Shown here piece after piece: positions 1 through 16,429 of a DNA stretch of 64,000 nt; within the stretch, counting starts at the first letter, position 1; every line of letters begins with the position of its first letter. Origin of the DNA: Gadus chalcogrammus (lineage: Eukaryota; Chordata; Actinopteri; Gadiformes; Gadidae); the NCBI RefSeq assembly GCF_026213295.1, contig NC_079420.1:2300468-2364467 (forward strand), given 5' to 3'. Position numbers and translations under genes: made by a program. The notes beneath the pieces are model-generated. The model ran no database searches and was not told the origin of the DNA. It saw only the letters and a program-made list of their open reading frames with translations.

Positions 1-2174
1 TATAATTCAAACTGTTGGCCCATAGTAGAAATTTGACATTGGGGTCATATTAATACAATAATCTTCCTTCTGATCATTCTGCTTTCTTGTCAAATAAAAC
101 CATATGCATGCTGCAGTAAGACGTTACTGTAAAACCTTAGAGCAACAACTTTAGAAATAAGGGATTGTTATTCGTGTCTTGAAAAAAGAAGAAAAAAAAC
201 ACAAGCAACGTAGGCCTCGATGCTTCCTAACTTTGTGTTTTGCTTCTCTTCTCTCACGATATTCCTTCGCCTCGACAAACTCCAAAAACCACTGAAACGA
301 CCTCAGTGTGTGGTGCATCAAACAGCCAGTACATAGTTATAGTAAACAAGTCATGGCAGGCTCCTGAGCGCCCGGGCTGCTCTCATCAGGGCGTGGGCCT
401 CCCAGCCACAATGCGCAAGGAGCCAACGCTACAACACATTAAGCCCCATCCTCTCTTTTGACCGCGCTACCGTCACACTTCACATGCTGTCAGTCTGTAC
501 CACAAGCAAAACAATATGAAATCAACGATTTTGATTGTAAATCCGGATGCTGCTGCTGCCAGAGAAAAAGCACGAAGCGCTCAACCTTGTGTTTGGGGAT
601 CGGCCTTTACCGCAGGCTGTGGCGCGATCTGCAAGTGTTTCTAAATACCCAATATTGGACATGGTTGAGATGTCAATTTTACCGCTGACCCCAAACAATA
701 ACTCAACAATCCACATTTCCCGTCCTTCACCCCGCCATCATTTATATATGAATACATACATTGGCCATCGCTCTTACCTGCAACCGGGTGGTGAAAGGGA
801 GTGGAAGGTAGAAAGGGAGAACATCTCAGCCCTGTCCGCCATCTTCTTCCTGAAACGACTGGAAAGTGACTGCAGAAAATCAGAGCAAGCGCAGGTCCAT
901 TCACGGTCGATACCAAGGGAAAGGACGGACGCAGTCGCTTTCTCTCTGTGCCAGTATCTCTTTAGACGGCCGCAGTGATGCTACGGGCCGCGCACACTAG
1001 CCAAGATCAGACGACCCCCTTCACAGCACCATCAACACCACATTGAAACATCCGTTCTAAGGGGACGAAATGACCACGCAGATGGGAGTGCTGCTGCTGC
1101 TCGACCCTGCGGAAAACCAAAGCCAAACAAGCCAAAGCCCCCCGTGTTTCCCTCTCGGCATGCAGTCCAAACCGATGCTCGGATGCTGCAGGAACACACA
1201 ACGGCGACGAGCGACGGTGCAGACTGGGGATGCGAGGGGAGGGGGGGGCGGGGTGTGGGCTCGACATATAACGTCAGTGCCTCCCGTAACACGAGATAAT
1301 CGGATGAGAAAGGCGCAAGCAGTGAAAACGATACTATATATATTGTGAAGCCCCATAGATGCACTACAATTAGCGCAGTAGGCCTATATCATTATATGCA
1401 AGCTACTATATTTTTCAATAAAAGACTGCGCGATGTCCCTCGTTGATTCATTTTGGAATTATTGATTTTATTTTGGAATTATTGATCTGACATGGATATG
1501 GACTCATTGCCTTAGTGCCACGACTACTGAGTTGGTGCGTGTATTCTTATTTGACCCGGTTTTCTATACTATAGGACTAGCTTCTCAGGTCTATTCTATT
1601 CTAGTATTGATGTTTTTTGGTTGGTCCAGTGGCGCAGAGGAGCTGTCCCTTGCCAGCGGTGCTGAAACGCGGCGGAGCAGCGTTTTGGTTTACCCACAGG
1701 CCTGCACGACACTTGCAACACTTCCACGAAGGGGCGCTAAAAGCCCATCTCCTGAAGAAGTGGACACAATAGGCTACTAACAAAAAACGTCACAAGACAA
1801 ATGATGCAAAACATTAACCATCAAAACCTTTGGTTAATCATTAAACACATTTGATTTCGGTTTGAATGGATTGAATTATAATGTAGAAGATAGCCGCAAT
1901 TCCCTCTGATACAGCCACACCAGTACAATGTGTTTTAAAAGTGGATTAGCTGAACTGTTACTTCCAGTAAGACATGTTACTGGAAGTTCCCATAATAACA
2001 TTACAACTTGGGAAAATGTGTCAAGTTGAATCATGTGTATTAATTTTTTCAGCTTTCATTTAAAACTGTCCTTCTATTGTCCAACAATATGCAATAAATA
2101 AGAAAGAGACAAGTATGAACCAATGAAATAGTTTATTTTGATGTTCATCATAGCAAGGGCATAAACTTGATCTA
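1..2174. other. Intergenic, no recognised gene
   Basis: I read both strands and found no exon with a recognisable family signature. Short open frames at 547-978 and 1070-1348 match nothing I know and lack convincing splice context. The stretch 960-1280 is richer in GC and CpG than its surroundings, with a G-rich run near 1240, and could be a promoter or CpG patch for a gene off the left edge, but this is a guess. Confidence 0.5.
2132..2137 (-). terminator. Polyadenylation signal of the ZP3-type gene
   Basis: The plus strand reads TTTATT, that is AATAAA on the minus strand, 38 bases after the stop codon of the ZP3-type gene. A short 3' UTR is usual for fish egg-coat genes. Confidence 0.7.
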
Positions 2175-5100
2175 TCAAACTGTCCTCTCGAAAACTCGGA
2201 TGGGATCCAGAGTGATAGTAGTTTCCCATTCAACCACTGAAAGACAAAGGAAACAGCAAATGAGTACAGTAACACCAAACTGACTTTTTGAAGCCTGCAA
2301 TGCACCTCTTAAGCAAAAGCCTAACTTGTCCTACTAGAGAACATGAATAAATGTGGCCACTCACAAGCATAACAGTCAATGTATCACCTTCAAATCGACC
2401 ACACTAGTGATAAAAACACCTACATAAATAACATGAATGACCAACTCTCCTGGTTGAAAGTTGATGTGAGGTTGAAAGCATCACTTCTTTCTTTCATAAA
2501 AAACATTAATAATTTAAATAACCTAGACTGTTCAAAAAACAAGTAAAGCGACATTTCATAGCTGACTGCTTCAATCCTAATATGCATTACAGAATTTTAC
2601 TTTAATTTACTATTTACTTTTATTTATTTTTTGTTGTTGTGGTTTATGGTTTAGTTATCCATTATTTTCCTTTAATCTGATGTCTTGTATGTTGATTGCT
2701 TGTCATGTTATATGTTATGTGTTTGGACCCCAGGAAGAGGAGCTGATATATTCTGCATCAGCTAATGGGGATCCAAATAAAATCCATAAAATCCATAAAT
2801 CCATAAACAAATGGACTCAAATCGCGATTAATATTCTGTGTCCGAGTTCATATTAAAAGCCCTGTTAGGAGCCCACGATTATATTTGTATTAGTAGTAAT
2901 AGTTGCTCCAGTGCTTTGGAACTAAAAAATATGTAGAAATTGTTAGAGAGCCTTTTGATATGTAAGAACTAGGTTCTATATCGGCTTGCATTAACCCTTA
3001 TACAGCAAAATAATAATAACAACACAATATTAAATCACCTCATACTTCTTCAGCTCTTTCCAGTTGTTTGTATGAACCTCATCTTATGCATAACTTTTTT
3101 TCGCCACATTTGACACAAGCCAAAATTGCGCTAAATGAGAATGTGTGAACGAAAGTCTGTATAGACATAACTAAAACAAGCATACCTTCTCTATGCGCTG
3201 CGGGGAGACTGCGACCCTTCCTTGGAGGATTAGATAAGCCGGATCCACCGGCGGATCCACCGGCGGATCCACCGGATCCACCGCCTTGGCCACAGGAACC
3301 ACAGGCCTCGTTGACTCCGCTCGCCTCAGACCATCTGGACCAGAACAGGGTCAAACTATCATTCAGAGAACCTGCATGCTCGTCTCAGCATAACAGTATG
3401 TCACCCCCGCTTTGGGATTTCGGATGACAGGGGCTTTTACATGCCTCTGTAAAACAAAGTGTCAACTTCTGTATTGCAGGGGCCCCCTTCATTTTGCAAC
3501 ATCAAGAGACAAAAAGGCCTTTCCCATTATTGGATCAAATTGCCCCTAAAAGGTATAACATTGGGGCTTAAAAAAAGGTAACCACCTGCACCCGCATACA
3601 AACACACACATACAAACACACACACTTACCCACGTCCCATCCAAGAGCAGGCTCTGTTCTGCTCACCAATGGGAACAGCAGCGGAAGTTGCTTTCAGGTG
3701 GCAGGTAATGTAGACCTAAACGGAAAAACAAAAATGTTCAGAGCTCCAGATACCAATTCTCAAGAGAAAATGGAAGAAGGTTCCCGGGGGTTATTTTCTT
3801 TACCAAGCCCTCGGCGGACCCTTGCATTCTGAACGCCTCCATCTGGAACCGTAGGGTGACGTCATTTTCACGGGGCAGGAACGTCGATGGGGATCCAGTG
3901 ATTTGAGCATCCACGAAACACCTGAGTGCGGAAACAAACATTAACAAACATCACAATTAGCGAAGGCTTACCAACAGTGCAGTGTGGAATGCGTGCGCTA
4001 TACTGAACAGTTTATTCATTTCCTCTCTCTCTCTTTAGTTCTTTACCCATAGTTTTCAATTAAGACGTATTCAGGGGACGAGCCAGGGGACGCTGTGGCA
4101 ACGCAGTGATCCACAAAGACTCGCAGGGGCGTGTGCATGAACTGCTTGACGGTGGCCTCCAAATATATCATATCTGCGAGGAAGTACTGATACGATGGTC
4201 GCTCGTACAGCCAGTCCTCTGCACAAAGGGATTTGCACAATTGAAATGCACAGCCATATGCGATAGCATTATCAATATAAATAAATCGGTTATTTGCAAT
4301 AGCCTCAAACAACGCAAAAATTATTGTACCCACCGGTCTTGAGTACAAAAGTGAAGTACAAAAGCTCCTCGGACACTTTGATGGCTGAGAACGGGGTGAA
4401 GATCGGGTCCAGGGCCAGACTGCTCACGTTATGCCTCCTGCAGGATTTGAACATCAAGTTAATATTCTTTGCACTCTTCAAATGAATTAATTTTAATTAA
4501 AATTCAAGCAACAGGAGTTGCAATCATCTGCAGTTTAACCCTGCCATTTTCTTTGTATGGTTAAAGTCAATTGGTCATTTAGCTGACGCACCTGGGATAG
4601 TGACACTCCAACAACATGGAAATAGTGATGGCCCTGACGACAACAGTCGTTCCAGTGGCTTGGGGGTTGTAGCTCAGCATGAAGGAGTAGATGAGGTAGT
4701 CGTCATACGTCTGGGAAAAAGAAAAAGAAACAGTAATATAGTGATATACATTTTTCATACACCAGCATACCATGTAATCTGGTGGGCAGCTACTCATATT
4801 ATAAACCCATTTGATACATGGATATTATACACAACAAGAACAACAAATCATAGGCTTGGTCCTACCCTCAGATTGCTCCCACACGCTTCCAGGTCAGATT
4901 CGAAGATCAGCGATTGCGTGCTGTCGTCAAATCCGACTGCTGTGCAGGATCCCAGGGTGAGTTCGGAGGGGCTCTTCAGTTCGCCGCCGCCAAAGAAGGC
5001 TGTCTTCACTCGTACTTGAATGTCTGACTCTCTGCAGTTGATCGCTACCTGGTTGGTCACGACAGGGGGTCTCGGCACAAAGGGGGCCTCGGGCTTGGGT

Positions 5101-5333
5101 GGATCAACAGGATCCAAGGGGAATGACCAAAGGATAGGACGTTCTGGGTCCTTGGTTTGGACAACAGGATCCTGGGCGCCCTTGGCCGCTTGAACCTGTG
5201 GAGGAGGTCTGGGCTTCTGGAATCTCGGTGGTGGATTGTAAGCAGGCTTGCTGCCGTCCCATTGCGCATTACATTGGTCAACCATGGCCAATGCTGCCAG
5301 GGCCAGGCACACCGCAATCCCCTTCATGACCAT
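2175..5333 (-). CDS. zp3: ZP3-type egg envelope glycoprotein
   Basis: Eight coding exons: complement(join(2175..2236,3186..3334,3630..3715,3804..3921,4047..4218,4334..4437,4592..4710,4866..5333)), 425 residues. A signal peptide (about residues 1-23, ending CNA before QWDG) is followed by a Pro-rich stretch (24-90) and a ZP domain starting near Cys100. Family-typical ZP3 strings are present, such as CHYPR followed by HNVSSLALDP, then EELLYF. After the ZP domain comes a Gly-Ser-Ala repeat, an RKGR dibasic/furin-like site, and a C-terminal tail with VEWETTITLDP; no transmembrane segment is seen, as in many fish egg-coat proteins. It would be secreted, cleaved and polymerised into the egg envelope with ZP1/ZPB-type partners, such as the divergent neighbour. 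Whether liver or ovary makes it cannot be read here. Fish carry several zp3 paralogues, so the exact orthologue is unresolved. Confidence 0.92.
2600..2820 (+). repeat. 3' tail of a LINE-like retroposon
   Basis: The stretch GGACCCCAGGAAGAGGAGCT followed by a gap and GCTAATGGGGATCCAAATAA, then a short ATCCATAAA tandem tail, is the kind of conserved 3' end left by truncated non-LTR retrotransposons in many fish genomes. It lies just downstream of exon 7 inside the ZP3-type gene, in the last intron. Family assignment would need a repeat library. Confidence 0.55.
3239..3284 (-). repeat. Coding Gly-Gly-Ser/Ala tandem repeat
   Basis: Within ZP3-type exon 7 the minus strand encodes GGGSGGSAGGSAGGSG through a near-perfect 12-base repeat containing GGATCC. 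It sits between the ZP domain cysteines and the RKGR site and would form a flexible linker. Confidence 0.85.
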
Positions 5334-5403
5334 TTCTTCACAGCAACAAGTGATCTAGCGGGCTCACTGGATGTTGTGAGGCCAGTTGAAAACCAACACA
5401 GGC

Positions 5404-5410
5404 TTTTATA
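5404..5410 (-). promoter_or_regulatory. TATA box of the ZP3-type gene
   Basis: The minus strand reads TATAAAA about 71 bases upstream of the start codon at 5333, the spacing expected for a TATA promoter with a short 5' UTR. Nuclear-receptor half-sites lie further upstream: TGACC at 5458-5462 and GGTCA at 5490-5494. Confidence 0.75.
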
Positions 5411-6701
5411 ACGAGACACCCGTGTTGACTTGACTTGACTTCTTCCGCCCCTTCCGTTGACCGTGCATCTGCCAGGTTTAGAGGGTGCAGGTCAAAGCCT
5501 TGAATTTAGGCAATATGATGAACTACGGTTTGGGCATTCCTAAAGAAACAAACTTAACCAGAGCTAGGTTTCTGGAGCTGGAATAATAATCATTTACCAT
5601 GCAAATATTTGATAAACGTAATTTAAATTTGCTAAAGGTTATTTTTTAGATAATACTACTACGTTTTATTGATTACTATTGCGATCAGCTTTTTAGAAGG
5701 TCCTTGAGTCAATATTGATGTTCACCTAGTAGAACTTGGAACCCACTCTCTTATCGGGACACGGTAACCAGATCTTTTTAACACACAAAGAACAGGTCGA
5801 GCAGACCTTTTCAAAGTTAGAATTCTGTTTAATCAGTTTAAATTACCCAGATCAATGACGACTGATGCTATGATGACGAACAATTTTTTTTCCAAACCAG
5901 GGGTGTTGTTAGGTTTCATGAACATCCAGGCCTGCCTGCACATTTTTTCATCATGCTAAACCTAAATAAATAAATAACGCCATTTATTATAGCTTTAAAT
6001 AGCTACCTTACTACTGTGCTGATTATCCCAGAATATCTACAGTTCCATTAAAGTTATTTCAGGGTAAAATAAACAAAAGTTAGACAGACCAGCTTCCATA
6101 TATACATAGGCCTACATATTTATTTATATGGATCTGACTGGGGATAGGATAGGTTAAATCACTTCAGGTGGTAAACAGTCTGGTTATGTTTTTAAACTGT
6201 TTATTCTCTTGCCAGAAGGACTATCTAAAAGGACTAAACTTTATTTTGAGATGTATCTGGAATCCCGATGTTTCTTTCTAAATAACTAACTACCATTAGT
6301 GACTAGAATCGTTTCATCACTTCTAGACTGAATTGAATTAATGGATTCCATAGTTACCAGTAAATATACCAATAAATATAAATATATATAAATATTTTTT
6401 TTGTACCCCAAAATTATATTCAGAGGTATTTAAATAATTTCCGGGGCTTTAGCACCTAATAAAACAGCCTAGTGACGCCACTGGTTCAAACATACTATTT
6501 GCTCAATGTCAAAGAAAAAATAAGAAACCCTTCTTTACTAAATGCACTACAAAACATTAAATGTTTAAATGTTTTATAAAATGATACCCCAAAGGTTTAA
6601 TAAAATGTGTTCATTTATTTGCCAAACCCATTAGTAGGCAGCTTAAACAGTAACGAAGTGTGTTGGCCCCTGTGGTCAACAAATGGGCTGCCAACCCAAC
6701 A
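5411..6701. other. Shared intergenic region of the divergent ZP genes
   Basis: About 1.3 kb of AT-rich DNA separates the two egg-coat promoters. I see no coding exon. It probably holds the upstream regulatory sequence of both genes, including half-sites for nuclear receptors near each end. Confidence 0.6.
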
Positions 6702-6714
6702 TGTCAGCGTGACC
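6702..6714. promoter_or_regulatory. Near-perfect oestrogen response element
   Basis: TGTCAGCGTGACC differs from the consensus inverted repeat GGTCAnnnTGACC at one half-site base. It lies 8 bases upstream of the TATA box of the ZP1-like gene. Oestrogen-driven hepatic expression is well known for fish choriogenins; binding here is inferred from sequence only. Confidence 0.6.
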
Positions 6715-6721
6715 TAACTGC

Positions 6722-6728
6722 TATAAAA
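6722..6728 (+). promoter_or_regulatory. TATA box of the ZP1-like gene
   Basis: TATAAAA lies 75 bases upstream of the ATG at 6797, giving an expected transcription start near 6750. Confidence 0.8.
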
Positions 6729-6796
6729 GCCAGTGGGACTTCTGCAAACTTTCCACAGCATCTACCCGGCATTTTTCTGTCCCTTGCTGTGGAACC

Positions 6797-9700
6797 ATGA
6801 CACCCACATGGGCTTCGGTTTGCCTTGTGGCCACTGCCCTTAGCTGCCTGGCTGACGCTCAGAGTTACCAAAAGCCTGCGCCGAAACCTCCGAACATGCC
6901 GCAACAGTGGCCCTCGTGGAAGCCAGCTCCCCAGGCTCCCCAGGCTCCTCAGGCTCCTCAGGCTCCTCAGGCTCCTCAGGCTCCTCAGGCTCCTCAGGCT
7001 CCCAAACGTCCTCAGGCTCCTCAGGTCCCCCAGTGGAAGCCAGCTCCTCAGGCTCCCCAGGCTCCTCAGGCTCCTCAGGCTCCTCAGGCTCCCAAACGTC
7101 CTCAGGCTCCTCAGGTCCCCCAGTGGAAGCCAGCTCCTCAGGCTCCCCAGGCTCCTCAGGCTCCTCAGGCTCCTCAGGCTCCCCAGTGGCCCCCTAAGAA
7201 CCCCGTAGCTCCCCCTCCTCCTCAATACCCTCCCAAGCAAACCCCCCGGCCCCAGACTCCCTCCAAGCCCCAGAGGCCCCAAACGCAGAATCTGCCTGAA
7301 AACACGTCGCCTCCTTTAGACACAGTCCAGAGCTGTGAGGTCGAGGATGCCTACAAGATCAATTGTGGCCCCGTGGGCATTTCTGCTGACCATTGTGGCG
7401 CTATTAACTGCTGCTTCGATGGGAGAATGTGCTTCTACGGAAAGGCAGGTCAGTGTTGCGAGACCCGCCTCATCCCACACCTAATATTGACTTGGAGACA
7501 CTGAATGTGTCTCTTTTCTCGTTTTCTTCTCCCCAGTGACTGTTCAGTGCACCAAGGACGCCCAGTTCATCGTGGTGGTGGCCATGGATGCCACGCTGCC
7601 AAACATTGACCTGGAATCTGTGTCGCTGCTTGGAAATGAACCAGGCTGTGGCCTTGTGGGCAGCAACTCACGCTTCGCTATCTACCAGTTCCCTGTGACC
7701 GGCTGTGGTTCTGTGACCAGGGTATGATCCTCCATTCATGAATAATTGAATCGGTCCAATTTGATGCCTGACCGAAATAGTTGTTGAGGATGCTTGAATA
7801 TCACAACGCATTCACCAATTTGTGGTGTTATTAATGTATTTATAATTGACCAAATACCTTTATGTACCATTGATTGATTAATGTGTTTGCACAACTATAT
7901 GACGTTGTAACAAGACTCTTGTCTTCATATGCATGTTAAGCTTGAGATCGTCACTGAGAACTTCCGAACTAACAGCAAACTCCCCACAGGATGAGCCTGG
8001 GGTGGTAGTCTACGAAAACAGAATGTCATCTCTATACGAAGTGGGAGTGGGGCCCTTTGGTTCCATCACTAGAGACAGCACCTATGAGTGGGTAATTGTA
8101 TCCCATGCATTTAAGACATCTTGACCATTTTACATAGCTGTTTAATATGCAATTACTTCGGTTTATTGTTTTGTTGTGTCTCTGTGGTTTCATGGAGCAA
8201 GTGTGAAATTGTTATTATTTTGATCTCATGTGCTTGTTATGGCTCTTTTAATTGTGTTCCTCATTAATCAATGTGAAGCACTTTGTAAGAAAAATCTAGA
8301 TTTTAATAGTAATTCTTAAGGTTACTATTATTGAAAGGCTATGGTATATGCTACAATTTAACTTTTAAATATCCGTCATGTGCGACTCTGACTGTGTTAC
8401 TCTTGTGTAATTCAACCCAAAGCAAAAGTTCTCAGAATTGGGACAAAATCTTTTATTCCAAATATGGATTTACAAATAAAATCAGAGTCTGACTCTGCTC
8501 CCTCTGTTCCTCGCAGGCTGCTCTTCCAGTGTAGATATATCGGCGCCTCCATCGAAGCGCTGGTCATTGAGGTTGTGTTAAATGAGGCTCCACAACCGAT
8601 CGCCGCCCTTGGACCAATGCGGGTGGATCTAATGTTGGCCAACGGAGTGTGCACCCAAAAGGGATGTTACGAAGGTCAGAAGAAAGAAATATGGACGTTT
8701 CACCACAAATTGATGAAAGCTTTCAGTCGTTTTTAATATGTAATGCTGTATTTATTTTCATATGGACCTCAACGCAGGTGGGACGTAATTGATAAATATG
8801 ATTTTTGCTACTTTCGACAATTTGGCAGAGGACGTGGCTTATGATTCCTTCTACAACGTGGCCGACTACCCGGTGGTGAAGGTCCTCAGGGATCCTGTCT
8901 ACGTACAGGTCCAACTGTTGGGCAGGAGCGACCCCTCGCTGACCCTGACTCTTGGCCGCTGCTGGACCACCACCACCCCCGACCCAGGGACCCTTCCCCA
9001 GTGGGACCTGCTGACCAATGGGTAGGCCTTACAGCAGGGGTCACCCACATTTTGAACCTGAGAGCTACTTCATGGGTACTGAGTCATACGAAGGGCACCC
9101 GGTTTGATACTCTTCTGAAACAACAAATTGCACAGTTTGCCTTTAGTTATATATTATTATTAATGATTAATGATACTCCTCTATGTGAAGACACTGATCA
9201 TGTTAATGATTTCTCACAATAATTATCAACAATGACTTAATAACGGTGGGAAAGAGTCTTTCCAGAATGAGTTGTGCTATGTCTAGAACAGGCCTGCGGG
9301 CGCCTCATGTGGTCACAACGGGCGCCCTGTTGGTGCCCCCTGCCTTACAGTGTAGCCTCGAGCCAGACCACCCACGTCCTACACTCGAAGCGTTGCTGTA
9401 AGGCTTAAGGGCAGAGACGTTTCACATAGGCCCATTCTTTGAAGGTGCACGAGTAAAGTAAAGTTCCATGTCTGAGTACTTCTCCAATCTTCCTCCAATA
9501 CACCAGGCTATAGTCACGTCGTGGTGAAGAAGATGATGATGATGATGATGAAACATTCTTCTTCTTTTTTTACTCGCCTCCGTTCTTTCCCCCCCCCCCC
9601 TCCTCCTCTTCAGCTGTCCCTACCGTGACGACCGTTACCAGACGGAACTGAAGAACGCCAATAACGTCGAATTTCCATCTCACTACCAGCGTTTCGTGTT

Positions 9701-10180
9701 CAAGATGTTCACCTTCGTGGACCAGGGCAGTGGAAGTAATACGAAGGGTGACATGGCCCCCTTTCTTCCACTGAGGGAAAAGGTAATGCGTCCAACTTAA
9801 CAATGCAACAGTTTGGTTCTCTTTTCCACCTGAAGTACAGAATCTGAAAAAAAGCCTAATCTACCTGTTTGGTTCCCAGGTGTTCATTCACTGCACCACG
9901 GCAGTGTGTATCGGAGCCAATTGTCAACCCAGATGTTCCAGGAAGAGTAAGGAAGCTTTGATAATATTTATCATCTCAATTGTCTGAAAACAGATATTGT
10001 GGTTCACAGGCTATAATCTGCGTTCAATGTCTTTTAATCTCACAATGACCGGCAATGTCTACTCCTGCATCTACCTCCACAGAGAGAGATGCTGGCAAAG
10101 CTACCCAGGGGTACGTTGAGAACACTGCCATGGTTAGCAGCATGGAGGTCCAGTTCGTCTCAGGAGAACAAGCTTCCTGA
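6797..10180 (+). CDS. ZP1/ZPB-type egg envelope protein (choriogenin H-like)
   Basis: Eight exons: join(6797..7448,7537..7721,7990..8087,8517..8674,8829..9021,9614..9782,9880..9946,10083..10180), 539 residues. A signal peptide (1-21, ending ADA) precedes a long Pro-Gln repeat of the form (A-P-Q)n interrupted by PKRPQAPQVPQWKPAPQ units. Next is a trefoil (P-type) domain near residues 178-217 with its cysteine cluster (CGAINCCFDGRMC), then a ZP domain with conserved strings CTKDAQFIVV, LLFQCRY and CPYRDDRYQTELK. A basic SRKRD site near the C-terminus is the likely processing site. Trefoil plus ZP defines ZP1/ZP4/ZPB proteins; the P-Q-X repeat is characteristic of fish choriogenin H, where it is a transglutaminase cross-linking substrate in egg hardening. 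It would co-polymerise with ZP3-type subunits. I leave the symbol blank because fish zp1/zp2/zpb naming is inconsistent. Confidence 0.92.
6928..7190 (+). repeat. Coding P-Q-A repeat with 90-bp higher-order unit
   Basis: The 9-base unit CAGGCTCCT repeats in frame. A longer 90-base (30-residue) unit beginning CCCAAACGTCCTCAGGCTCC occurs at 7001 and again at 7091 with essentially no differences, showing recent duplication or homogenisation. Confidence 0.9.
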
Positions 10181-10241
10181 TTTGCTCGCAAATGCAATTA
10201 AAAAATTCATGCTTGTATGTGACTGATAAGAAAGTGACTGA

Positions 10242-10247
10242 AATAAA
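10242..10247 (+). terminator. Polyadenylation signal of the ZP1-like gene
   Basis: AATAAA lies 62 bases after the stop codon at 10178-10180. Confidence 0.75.
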
Positions 10248-10654
10248 TATTCTGGTCCTAGAACATGTATCCTATCTCAATTAGGGGTGTCTCTGATTTT
10301 GATTTTGGGGCAACATGCAGCCAAACACGCCATTCCCTACATATAATACATTTGTTTATGTGCATGACATAATTTTACAATCAGGCTAAATTATATCATA
10401 ACAAATAGGTAGACAACACATGATTCAAATGGTTGGATAAATATGTATTCATACAAAATGACTAATATAGTGTGTAGTGAACGGATGATTGGAACGTGTG
10501 CAACATAAAACCATGCCCTGGCCATGAGGGACAAAGCAACAAAACCAAAAAACGCCTTTCCTGCATGTGCGGAAAGAAAGCGAGAAAGACTGATGTTGTC
10601 CAATTGATGAAGCCTGCAGGCCGAACCTGCAGGCTTACCGATCACAAAACACCG

Positions 10655-10708
<54 letters not shown>
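10655..10708. repeat. (CA)n microsatellite
   Basis: An uninterrupted CA run of about 54 bases between the ZP1-like gene and chkb. Confidence 0.97.
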
Positions 10709-10709
<1 letters not shown>

Positions 10710-10854
10710 CATGTATGTGGCTATAAACACATCCTCATAATCATGCTTTAACACCTATACAGCCAAGCTCACAACGGCACACAACAATAGTAACGAGTCC
10801 GACCTCAAACTTCCTGGTTGCGCCCACTTATTCACCGCTCTGGGTGGAATCTAG

Positions 10855-10975
10855 CACAGGCCAATCATTGCTGCCCATTGCTCCGGATCAGCGAACGCTG
10901 ATTGGATAATTATGACGCTTGACAGGCAAATGTCAGAGGGCGTTGTCTGGACACTGATTTGCATAAGTAGACGCG
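10855..10975 (+). promoter_or_regulatory. Probable chkb promoter
   Basis: Upstream of chkb there is a CCAAT box near 10862, an inverted CCAAT (ATTGG) near 10901 and an octamer ATTTGCAT at 10957-10964, with no TATA box. Spacing to the ATG at 11209 fits a promoter with a start of transcription around 10980-11020. Factor binding is inferred. Confidence 0.5.
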
Positions 10976-11208
10976 GAAGATATTAGAGAATCATTACTAC
11001 AGTTAAACTGTACCAGAGCTATTTGATTATCCCTCTAGAAGGCGCTGTACTGTACCATTCGTTCCCGATGCTATTGAAACCATCCCGCTATGTCAGACTT
11101 TATCTTTTAGCTAGCTCGAACTACAACGCCACCCCGGCTTCACGAGTCTGGCGAGGTTGTCACCCCTTTACGAGATCATTTTCTTCGCTATTGGTCAGAA
11201 AGCTCACC

Positions 11209-15879
<4,671 letters not shown>

Positions 15880-16420
15880 ACAGCCTGTCCCAGTGAAACA
15901 GGAATTCCTTTTATTTAGATCTTCACATCTTCATATAATGCTGGCTTGTTACAGTATTATTTCCTGTTGCCTGGTATGAGCCATTTCAGTTTTAGAGTTT
16001 AGAACGGTGAAAATGTAGGATAAATGTAAAATTGCCATGTTTGGCTTTACATAGTTTTAATTTATGTATAATTCATTGCTTTTTATATTTTTATTTGAGG
16101 GTCCAATTTCATCTCATTTAACTTATGTTTCTGAGAAGATGCAACAGACAATTATGTAAGTTAAAAATCGTAAAATCGTTCCTGTACTTGTGACATATTC
16201 ATGCAGATAGGGATACCTGAAACAATACATATACATATGTTTTGACATGTATGCATTAATATTCAACTGGACAACTTCTTTATTTGTAAGTCTTTACTTA
16301 ACAATTCCACCTCTTTCACTCATAGATACTGTAGGGCCCAACCCATATGTGAGATGATGGCGATGATTCTCATTTTGGATCTGAAATTGTGTATATTCCA
16401 TGACGCACTGTCTAACATTA

Positions 16421-16426
16421 AATAAA
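16421..16426 (+). terminator. Polyadenylation signal of chkb
   Basis: AATAAA about 540 bases after the chkb stop codon is the best candidate for the end of the 3' UTR. Confidence 0.6.
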
Positions 16427-16429
16427 ACG

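Noticed and set aside
6704..7282. Minus-strand 192-residue open frame rich in Leu-Arg-Ser
   Set aside because: It is the antisense shadow of the P-Q-A coding repeat of the ZP1-like gene.
11023..11208. Upstream in-frame extension of chkb
   Set aside because: The frame is open but shows no similarity to choline kinases; the ATG at 11209 has a better context.
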